The notes beneath the pieces were generated by a model. The model worked only from the letters and a program-made list of their open reading frames with translations. It ran no database searches and was not told where the DNA came from. A stretch of DNA of 7,399 bases from NCBI GenBank assembly GCA_964570205.1, contig CAZMXI010000213.1, forward strand, positions 1 to 7,399, in the 5' to 3' direction. Position numbers and translations under genes: made by a program. Below, piece by piece: positions 1 to 4,951 of the stretch. Each line of letters begins with the position of its first letter. The first letter of the stretch is position 1. The DNA comes from CAZMXI01 sp964570205 (GTDB lineage: Bacteria > Planctomycetota > Phycisphaerae > Tepidisphaerales > Tepidisphaeraceae).

Positions 1-9
1 AGGGAAGGT

Positions 10-948
10 ATGAGACGGGACGATGCGATTCCGTACTTGCGGTTTGTCTCGGATGGGCTGACCGTCGCGGATCAGTGGCATGCGGACAACGACGTAACGC
101 TGTACAGGGGAGACTGCAGAGCCCTGCTCGGGCAGATACCCGACGGCTCGGCGCAACTGATCGTCACATCGCCGCCGTACAACATCGGTAAGAGATACGA
201 GAAGAAGATCGACTTGGTGGATTACCTCCGACGAGAACGGGACGTCATCAACGTATCCATAGACAAGCTCAAGCCCGGCGGCAGCATCTGCTGGCAGATC
301 GGGAACCATGTCGATGACGGCGAGGTGTCTCCGCTTGACATCCTGCTATATCCATGCTTCAAGGAGCGCGGCCTCGCCCTGCGCAACAGGATCGTCTGGC
401 ACTTCGAGCATGGGCTTCACTGCAGTCAACGGTTCAGCGGGCGATATGAGACGATCCTGTGGTTCACGAAGAACGACCGGAAGGGAAGCTATTACTTCGA
501 TGTGGACCCGGTGCGAGTACCGCAGAAGTATCCCGGCAAGCGGTACTTCAAGGGTCCAAAGAAGGGCCTTCCCTCAGCAAACCCTCTGGGCAAGAATCCT
601 GGCGATGTGTGGATCATCCCGAATGTGAAGCATAACCATCCCGAGAAGACGATCCACCCTTGTCAATTCCCTGTCGAGCTGATCGAGCGGCTGGTTCTTT
701 CGCTAACCAGGAAGGGTGACCTGGTGATCGACCCATACATGGGGGTGGGATCGGCGATTGTCGCGGCCGTTCTGCATGGGCGTCGGGCGGCAGGCTCGGA
801 CACCTGCTCGGAATACGTGGATGTCGCCAAACGCCGTGTCGGCGAGGCCGTCGCCGGGACCTTGCGGATCCGTCCCAGGACCAGGCCGATCTACGTGCCG
901 CCCGCAAACACGCAAGTCACCACGAGACCGCAAGCCAGCGGCGCGTAG
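10..948 (+). CDS. Type II beta-class DNA methyltransferase (SPPY type, probably N4-cytosine)
   Basis: This is the modification half of a restriction-modification pair; it transfers a methyl group from S-adenosylmethionine to an amino group of a base in the recognition site. Motifs seen: catalytic motif IV TSPPYN at residues 53-58, HPCQFP at 216-221, and the SAM-binding motif I DPYMGVGS at 241-248, followed by a G-S-D acidic loop near 262-264. Motif IV before motif I is the beta-class order. SPPY is usual in N4-cytosine enzymes, whereas adenine enzymes usually have DPPY, so m4C is an inference. Length (312 residues) is normal for a stand-alone enzyme. The tail after about residue 285 is basic and proline-rich. 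The start at 10 is supported by AGGGAAGG just upstream, but the frame is open to the window edge, so an earlier start cannot be excluded. The next gene starts 9 bases after the stop, which indicates an operon. The target sequence cannot be read from the protein. Confidence 0.93.
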   Translation: MRRDDAIPYLRFVSDGLTVADQWHADNDVTLYRGDCRALLGQIPDGSAQLIVTSPPYNIGKRYEKKIDLVDYLRRERDVINVSIDKLKPGGSICWQIGNHVDDGEVSPLDILLYPCFKERGLALRNRIVWHFEHGLHCSQRFSGRYETILWFTKNDRKGSYYFDVDPVRVPQKYPGKRYFKGPKKGLPSANPLGKNPGDVWIIPNVKHNHPEKTIHPCQFPVELIERLVLSLTRKGDLVIDPYMGVGSAIVAAVLHGRRAAGSDTCSEYVDVAKRRVGEAVAGTLRIRPRTRPIYVPPANTQVTTRPQASGA

Positions 949-957
949 GAAAGCCCG

Positions 958-1710
958 ATGAAATACGAAGTGTTCAGCTACAGATATGCATGGGAAATCC
1001 TCCAGCACGTGAATTACCGAGCCGCATGGGATGAGATCGACAGCATCATCCGCAATGCTCCGGTCTTTACCCATCCCGGCAAGAGCAAGAAGAATCCCCG
1101 GCTGTACGTGGTTCAGCAGTTGATGAACACGTATTTCGATCGGGTATTCGCGATCGAGCGCGGCTGGGAGCATCACCCGTTGGCAACCGGCATCGCCGAA
1201 TCAAAGCTGCGGGCAGACTATCGCAAGGTTTTTGTTGGCAGGAACAACGCCTCGCTGGCGGTCCAGACGGAAGTCCAGTTCGGCAACATGTCACGCTGGT
1301 ACACGGACATATTCAAGTTTCAAACGGCGTACTCACAGAAGCTGATCCAGGTCGGACTGAGCGTCATACCTATGCGTAGCCTTGCGGCGGTTACTGATTC
1401 GAACGTCGTGAACTTCGAGAGGGCCGTCAGGGAACTGCCAAGCGCCGATCTGTCTATCACGCTGCCCATCGTCGTGATTGGACTGAGCATTGACGAGGCC
1501 ACGACGACAGTGGATGTATCGCAATGCGCTTTCGGCGGAATCGCGGCGATCACCGGCAAGCGATGCAGCGACAACCGGCGGAAGATCATTGACGCATATT
1601 GTCGAGGCGAGCCGATGCGCGCAGTGGGGCCACAAAGCCCCGTCGGTCCCGAAATCCCCGGGCGCGACACTGATGAAGCTGATGAAGAGAGCGACGACGA
1701 GAATGCCTGA
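958..1710 (+). CDS. BglII-like type II restriction endonuclease
   Basis: Probable cognate nuclease of the upstream methyltransferase, cutting unmethylated sites in incoming DNA. The key evidence is E105-V106-Q107-F108 followed by G-N, matching the E93-V-Q95-F-S-N strand of BglII, where glutamine replaces the usual PD-(D/E)XK lysine. An aromatic, charged stretch RWYTDIFKFQ (113-122) follows. The N-terminus (EIL near residues 13-15, then WDEIDSII) also resembles the start of BglII, and the total length (250 against 223) is similar. BglII has its first metal ligand, D84, nine residues before E93; here that place is N96 and the nearest aspartate is D87, so the first ligand is uncertain. The last 14 residues are almost all acidic. 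The start is set by AGGAAAG overlapping the upstream stop codon. Family assignment comes from motif recall, not a search. Recognition sequence is unknown; BglII and BstYI cut GATC-core sites, which is only a hint. Confidence 0.8.
   Translation: MKYEVFSYRYAWEILQHVNYRAAWDEIDSIIRNAPVFTHPGKSKKNPRLYVVQQLMNTYFDRVFAIERGWEHHPLATGIAESKLRADYRKVFVGRNNASLAVQTEVQFGNMSRWYTDIFKFQTAYSQKLIQVGLSVIPMRSLAAVTDSNVVNFERAVRELPSADLSITLPIVVIGLSIDEATTTVDVSQCAFGGIAAITGKRCSDNRRKIIDAYCRGEPMRAVGPQSPVGPEIPGRDTDEADEESDDENA
1670..1687 (+). repeat. Perfect 9-bp tandem duplication CTGATGAAG x2
   Basis: Two adjacent exact copies of CTGATGAAG lie inside the last codons of the nuclease gene and encode part of its acidic tail (T-D-E-A-D-E). 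The unit is a multiple of three, so gain or loss of a copy would keep the frame and only change tail length. Confidence 0.9.
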
Positions 1711-1746
1711 GTTGACAAGCTGACAGCAGCGTGGCCCTTCTCCATC

Positions 1747-2049
1747 TCAGCGCCCCTCGCGACGCTGCCCGAAGGTCACCGCGTACACCCATTGGATTGT
1801 CGCCGCCTTGCTCTCCAGGGCATGCATCCGCTTCGGTGAATCCCAAGCCCTTCGTACCATCCCGCCATCTCCAGCCTCCCCAAGCCCCCATTCGAGCCAC
1901 GAAACCTCATCGCGATCCATCGCCACCTGCACGCGCACATGAATGGGATGCCCAGACTGATCTGACATGAGAATGCACGCGCCATTCGGCAAAGGGCTGA
2001 GAAACTTGCGAAGACAACTGCTGAGAACCTGTTCCGCTTTCGACGCCAT
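1747..2049 (-). CDS. Small protein of unknown family (100 aa)
   Basis: I do not recognise this protein. It looks like a real gene for three reasons: a GGAGG Shine-Dalgarno sequence four bases before the ATG at 2049, a balanced residue composition (hydrophobic, acidic and basic residues mixed, four tryptophans), and an ordinary codon mix. It begins MASKAEQVL, has a central stretch resembling a beta-strand region (ACILMSDQSG, then HVRVQVAMD at about residues 37-45) and ends in basic residues. There is no signal peptide, membrane segment, cysteine cluster or helix-turn-helix that I can see. It converges on the nuclease gene with a 36-base spacer and so is not part of that operon. The frame stays open upstream to the N gap, but the Shine-Dalgarno site argues for the start chosen here. 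A weak -10-like TAGATT lies on the same strand in the AT-richer stretch around 2120-2130. Confidence 0.62.
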   Translation of the reverse strand: MASKAEQVLSSCLRKFLSPLPNGACILMSDQSGHPIHVRVQVAMDRDEVSWLEWGLGEAGDGGMVRRAWDSPKRMHALESKAATIQWVYAVTFGQRREGR

Positions 2050-2053
2050 CGAT

Positions 2054-2058
2054 CCTCC
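2054..2058 (-). promoter_or_regulatory. Shine-Dalgarno site fixing the start of the 100-aa gene
   Basis: On the minus strand the bases read GGAGG-ATCG-ATG, a full core ribosome-binding site with a four-base spacer. It selects the ATG at 2049 over upstream starts in the same open frame, which would read into the assembly gap. Confidence 0.65.
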
Positions 2059-2131
2059 GAGCACCGGCGACCCATCCCTCGCACGCAACCCACCCGCATT
2101 CGCCTCACCACGCCCCACCCAATCTAGAAAG

Positions 2132-2152
2132 AAATCCAAAATCCGCAAATCG
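2132..2152. repeat. Degenerate AAATCC-type short repeat (3 copies)
   Basis: AAATCC occurs at 2132-2137 and 2139-2144, and AAATCG at 2147-2152, giving a 7-8 base period just left of the assembly gap. Short AAATCCG-like tandem stretches recur between genes in planctomycete genomes as I remember them; that is not verified here. No coding role is apparent. Confidence 0.5.
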
Positions 2153-2164
2153 CCCTTGACAAAC

Positions 2165-2174
2165 NNNNNNNNNN
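2165..2174. other. Assembly gap (10 N)
   Basis: Ten undetermined bases. A run of exactly ten is a common scaffold placeholder, so the true distance may be different. Any frame read across it, and the physical link between the restriction-modification genes and everything to the right, depends on how this join was made. Confidence 0.99.
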
Positions 2175-2388
2175 AATACCCGCGCGCTCGCCTGCTCTGT
2201 CGCAGGCCAGCCCCGGGGGACCCACAGCCGGCGCCCCGGCCATCTTCTCTTTCGCCCAAAGGGGGCCCTGCATGTCCATCGCCACCATCTCATCGTCCTC
2301 AACATTGCCATGGCCCAATGCCTTCCCCCAAAGCGCCACACCCGCCCTTTCTTCCAAATCTCTTTCTATCCTCAACTTACATCCCGCC

Positions 2389-2415
2389 ATGCGACACAAT
2401 GCAACCAAATGCGAC
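2389..2415. repeat. ATGCRAC heptamer x3, exact 10-bp period
   Basis: ATGCGAC at 2389, ATGCAAC at 2399 and ATGCGAC at 2409 are each separated by exactly 10 bases, with A/C-rich three-base spacers. One helical turn of spacing would place every copy on the same face of DNA. On the minus strand the unit reads GTYGCAT. Confidence 0.75.
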
Positions 2416-2487
2416 AACTTCCCAAATCGCACTCCGCCCACAGCCCCGCTCTCGTCCCCTGCGCTCCCCCGTGCCACCCCGATGCGT

Positions 2488-2501
2488 GCAATACGCAATA
2501 C
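2488..2501. repeat. GCAATAC tandem doublet
   Basis: Two exact head-to-tail copies of GCAATAC, followed by a partial third (GCA). It lies between the two heptamer triplets in the non-coding stretch. No function is apparent. Confidence 0.6.
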
Positions 2502-2552
2502 GCACCCCCTCTGCGCATAAACCTTTGACACCACGAGCCCTATGCCTCCCCC

Positions 2553-2579
2553 ATGTCCCACAATGTCCCGAAATGTCCC
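2553..2579. repeat. ATGTCCC heptamer x3, exact 10-bp period
   Basis: ATGTCCC occurs at 2553, 2563 and 2573, three exact copies spaced 10 bases apart, with spacers ACA and GAA between them. On the minus strand the unit is GGGACAT. The layout matches the ATGCRAC triplet about 160 bases to the left, although the core differs. Confidence 0.8.
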
Positions 2580-2625
2580 ACTGTACGGTTTGCTCTGCCG
2601 GTGCCCGCAGAGCCAGGCTTCGTAC

Positions 2626-2646
2626 CTTGGCAGGCTTCGTGCCAAG
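2626..2646. repeat. Hairpin just downstream of the exported lipoprotein gene
   Basis: CTTGGCA (2626-2632) and TGCCAAG (2640-2646) form a perfect 7-bp stem with a 7-base loop. On the minus strand it begins 9 bases after the stop codon of the gene ending at 2656, where a terminator or mRNA-end hairpin would sit. No T-tract follows, so intrinsic termination is not well supported. The decamer CAGGCTTCGT is also directly repeated here (2614-2623 and 2631-2640). Confidence 0.4.
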
Positions 2647-2655
2647 CCCCGATTC

Positions 2656-4104
2656 TCACACCCCCACCCGCGCTATCACGTTCCCCTCAAAATCCCGGTA
2701 CACCCGGCCATCCTCCTCCTTTTTCACCTTCGCGTGCTGCTCCAGGTAGTACAGGGTCGGCTCCACGATGTGCTGGTTGTTCAGGAACGGCTCGGTGTAC
2801 TTGATCGCCGCGAACTGCTTGCCGTCGATGTGGTGCTGCTGTCCAACATGGTTGTTCCAGTCAACGCCCTCGGTCAGGAATCCATGCGGGCCATAGTGAT
2901 GCTTCGCCGCCGCACGAAGGATCGTCAGCCCATCGCTCAGATACTGCTTCTTCCCGCTGTCGCTGTACGCCTCCAGGTGCGCCAGCGAAGCCTCGGCGTT
3001 CTCCCACAGGTAAGACGTGTCCCAGCTCTTCTCCATCCACAGCAGCCCCAAAGTGGCCACGCCGTTGCGATTCTCCTTCATCTTGAACTGATCCAGGTTC
3101 GGCAGAATGGTCTCCAGTGCATACTTGCCCAGCGCCTTATCCTTCAGCACCCGCCCCGCGCGGCGGAACACGCGGAATGCCACCGAATACGCCACGTTCT
3201 CGTGCGGGTCGTATGTGTCGTGATTGATGCTGGCGTAGAACCCTCCGGCCTCCTGGAACGCCTTCAACGCGGCCGCCGCCTTCTGCCGATAGTCGCCCAG
3301 GCCCCGCGCTGTCAGTTCCAGCCAGAGTTGCGGGATGAACAACCCATCCGCACTGGAGTTGAAGAACTTGTCGTTGCCGCCCTCGGCCGCCTTCGCGTAA
3401 TGCTGCCCCCTCTGCGTGCAGCGCCGGGGGAACCAGCCATTGGGCAGCATCTTCAGATTGGCATCCAGCCACCCTGCGTATGCCTTGGCCGCCGATTGCA
3501 GCGCATCCCGCCGCTTGAGGTCCAGGTCAGAGCAGAGCAGCATCTGCGTCGCCACCTTGGCGTTCGACCCCGGGCAGAACCAGTCGTTGTTGTGCTTGAA
3601 GTTCAGAACGATCTGGTTGCGCGGCACGTGGCGATAGCCGCGGATCAGCCCCGTCTGTCGATCCACGAAGCCGTTTCCCAGCACGTGGTCCAGCACCGAA
3701 AGCGCGGTCTTCTCCCACTCGGCATTGCCGGTGAAGCGCGCCCAGCGGATGATCTCATAGGCCCCGCCCACGGCGTTGGCCGCCCAGCCCGGGCCTTCCA
3801 GCGGGCCGAAGTCGTGCCAGTCCATGATCTTGCCTTCGGGATCGACGAAGCTCGACGTCGAGCACGCATGCCCGTTGTACGTCGTCATGCACTTGCCCAG
3901 CGTGAACCGCAGCGAGTCTGCCGCCGAATCGAAAATCGTGTATTTCGGGTTCTCAGGCACGTAAAAACCGCCCGCCGCCCAGGCCGGCCTGGTCGCCGCC
4001 TCGCCGCCCTTGCCCGATCCGCACCCCGCCACCACCCCGGCAAGTGCCGCGCCCGCCGCCCCCGCCAGAAACTCCCGCCGCGTCTTGGATTGAGTCGCTT
4101 TCAT
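2656..4104 (-). CDS. Tat-exported lipoprotein, probable six-hairpin carbohydrate-active protein
   Basis: A 482-residue exported protein. The N-terminus carries a twin-arginine signal (T8-R9-R10-E-F-L) and a small-residue hydrophobic stretch ending in a lipobox, V-A-G-C with cysteine 28, so it is probably anchored in a membrane facing the periplasm. The rest is a chain of helical hairpins rich in W, Y, H and G, for example around 104-141, 181-217 and 271-289. Between them are loops holding acidic and aromatic residues: D95-W96-H97-D98, N172-N173-D174-W175, H295-D296 and W416-N417-N418-H419. This pattern fits the alpha/alpha-toroid six-hairpin glycosidases, polysaccharide lyases and sugar epimerases, but I cannot name the family or substrate. 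The start at 4104 is chosen because it places the Tat motif correctly; no Shine-Dalgarno site is visible, and a longer frame would overlap the divergent gene. The gene is divergent from the CHRD gene with a 130-base gap. Confidence 0.85.
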   Translation of the reverse strand: MKATQSKTRREFLAGAAGAALAGVVAGCGSGKGGEAATRPAWAAGGFYVPENPKYTIFDSAADSLRFTLGKCMTTYNGHACSTSSFVDPEGKIMDWHDFGPLEGPGWAANAVGGAYEIIRWARFTGNAEWEKTALSVLDHVLGNGFVDRQTGLIRGYRHVPRNQIVLNFKHNNDWFCPGSNAKVATQMLLCSDLDLKRRDALQSAAKAYAGWLDANLKMLPNGWFPRRCTQRGQHYAKAAEGGNDKFFNSSADGLFIPQLWLELTARGLGDYRQKAAAALKAFQEAGGFYASINHDTYDPHENVAYSVAFRVFRRAGRVLKDKALGKYALETILPNLDQFKMKENRNGVATLGLLWMEKSWDTSYLWENAEASLAHLEAYSDSGKKQYLSDGLTILRAAAKHHYGPHGFLTEGVDWNNHVGQQHHIDGKQFAAIKYTEPFLNNQHIVEPTLYYLEQHAKVKKEEDGRVYRDFEGNVIARVGV

Positions 4105-4159
4105 GGCCAACCATGTTAACTCAACGACCCCCGATGCAGAAATCCACCGAATTTCCCAG

Positions 4160-4188
4160 TTGAGCCCCTCCCGAATCCGCACTATTCT
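4160..4188 (+). promoter_or_regulatory. Candidate sigma70-type promoter of the CHRD gene
   Basis: TTGAGC (4160-4165) and TATTCT (4183-4188) are separated by exactly 17 bases, each matching four of six consensus positions. They lie about 47 bases before the ATG at 4235. On the opposite strand the same bases contain TAGAAT, a fair -10 for the divergent lipoprotein gene, so the two promoters may overlap back to back. No good minus-strand -35 was found. Confidence 0.4.
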
Positions 4189-4210
4189 AATCCCATAAGT
4201 GGGGCCCGCA

Positions 4211-4221
4211 CACCTGAGGTG
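4211..4221. promoter_or_regulatory. Palindrome CACCTGAGGTG in the CHRD gene leader
   Basis: Perfect 5-bp arms around one central base, placed between the candidate promoter and the ribosome-binding site AGGAG (4224-4228). It is the right size for a repressor half-site pair or a small leader hairpin. Short palindromes also arise by chance in GC-rich DNA. Confidence 0.3.
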
Positions 4222-4234
4222 AAAGGAGTGAGAG

Positions 4235-4792
4235 ATGCTTACACGGCGAAACACATTCGGGCTGCTGCTCATCCTGTGCATGGCCGCGATCCAGGTCGAT
4301 GCGGCCATCGTGCCTCTTCAGGCTAACCTGACGCCCGTCTCCACCAGCACCGCCAGCGGCACAGCCACCATGCAGTACGACGACGTCGCCAAGGCATTTG
4401 ACCTCGACGTGGTCATCAGCGGCATCGCCCTCGCCAGCCTGCAGAATGTCGGCCCGAACCTCACGTCGATCCATATCCACGCACCAACCGGTGGCATCTG
4501 GCAGGATCTGGGCTTCTTCGGAACCTGGGTCCAGGACGGCGGCAACATCCGCCTGACGCTCAATGATGTGCTCCTGGGGGGAGCCCAGGGCAATCTGACC
4601 GGCCCGGCCGCCTCGATCATCGAGCCCGAACTGCTTGCGGGGAATACGTACATCAACGTGCACACACAGACCTTCCCCGGCGGCGAAATCCGTGGCAACT
4701 TGGCCGTGGTGCCCGAGCCCGCGGCGATCGCCATTCTTGGCCTGGTCACCACGATCCTGGGTGTTCGTCCCAGAGGCATCGCGCGTCAATAG
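4235..4792 (+). CDS. CHRD-domain protein with PEP-CTERM sorting tail
   Basis: A 185-residue secreted protein. It starts with a Sec signal peptide (positive residues 4-5, hydrophobic core about 8-18, likely cut near A23/A24). The middle is a single CHRD domain, recognised from S-I-H-I-H-A-P (78-84) and N-V-H-T...P-G-G-E-I-R-G (141-154), both hallmarks of this beta-sheet domain, first described in chordin. Its biochemical role in bacteria is not established. The C-terminus is a PEP-CTERM signal: V-P-E-P (159-162), a hydrophobic span, then R-P-R-G. Such tails are processed by exosortase systems linked to extracellular polysaccharide and surface sorting, so an exosortase is expected elsewhere in the genome. 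The start is supported by AGGAG with a six-base spacer. The gene is a single unit ending at a strong terminator. Confidence 0.93.
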   Translation: MLTRRNTFGLLLILCMAAIQVDAAIVPLQANLTPVSTSTASGTATMQYDDVAKAFDLDVVISGIALASLQNVGPNLTSIHIHAPTGGIWQDLGFFGTWVQDGGNIRLTLNDVLLGGAQGNLTGPAASIIEPELLAGNTYINVHTQTFPGGEIRGNLAVVPEPAAIAILGLVTTILGVRPRGIARQ

Positions 4793-4822
4793 ACGCGCCA
4801 GTGAGAAGATATTCCTCCTCGT

Positions 4823-4864
4823 AGCAGGCCCGGGTGCACGTTGCAGTGCCGGGCCTGCTTTTCT
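4823..4864 (+). terminator. Rho-independent terminator after the CHRD gene
   Basis: AGCAGGCCCGG (4823-4833) pairs perfectly with CCGGGCCTGCT (4849-4859), an 11-bp GC-rich stem with a 15-base loop, followed directly by T-rich DNA (TTTTCT). The loop itself can close TGCA/TGCA. It starts 30 bases after the CHRD stop codon and separates that gene from the oxidoreductase. Confidence 0.93.
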
Positions 4865-4951
4865 GTTGCACAGGTCCGTGCGACACGCTTGCAGTGGGGA
4901 GGCACTCACGGCAGGATGGGATGCATGTCACCCCGGTCAATGGAGTCCAGC

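Larger units (their letters stand above)
2175..2655. other. Non-coding C-rich stretch with short periodic repeats
   Basis: There is no convincing gene here. Several frames are open on both strands because stop codons are rare, but their translations are low-complexity (proline/arginine-rich on +) or lack a ribosome-binding site (minus). The + strand is strongly C over G; for example 2341-2400 holds 25 C and 4 G. Inside lie two heptamer triplets on a 10-bp period (2389-2415, 2553-2579), a GCAATAC doublet (2488-2501) and a hairpin (2626-2646). It may be a degraded intergenic repeat region or an untranslated transcript of the minus strand. Confidence 0.6.

Noticed and set aside
2156..2161. Perfect -35 hexamer TTGACA on the + strand
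   Set aside because: The expected -10 position falls in or just after the N gap and no TATAAT-like sequence is visible; no + strand gene follows.
2124..2390. Minus-strand frame starting at 2390 and running into the gap
   Set aside because: Part of the translation looks protein-like, but there is no Shine-Dalgarno site, its start lies inside the ATGCRAC repeat, and it crosses the Ns with unknown frame.
1967..2749. Long open frame on the + strand (260 codons) across the N gap
   Set aside because: Proline/serine/arginine-rich low-complexity translation, runs through undetermined bases, overlaps the antisense small gene and the lipoprotein gene, and has no ribosome-binding site.
2542..4119. 525-codon open frame on the + strand
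   Set aside because: Antisense shadow of the Tat lipoprotein gene; its translation is arginine/leucine/valine-rich with no domain, and codon bias favours the minus strand.
4105..4308. N-terminal extension of the lipoprotein gene
   Set aside because: It would bury the Tat motif about 70 residues inside the protein and overlap the CHRD gene and its promoter.
4841..4951. Upstream extension of the oxidoreductase gene
   Set aside because: It would start within the loop and stem of the CHRD terminator and displace the Tat signal from the N-terminus.
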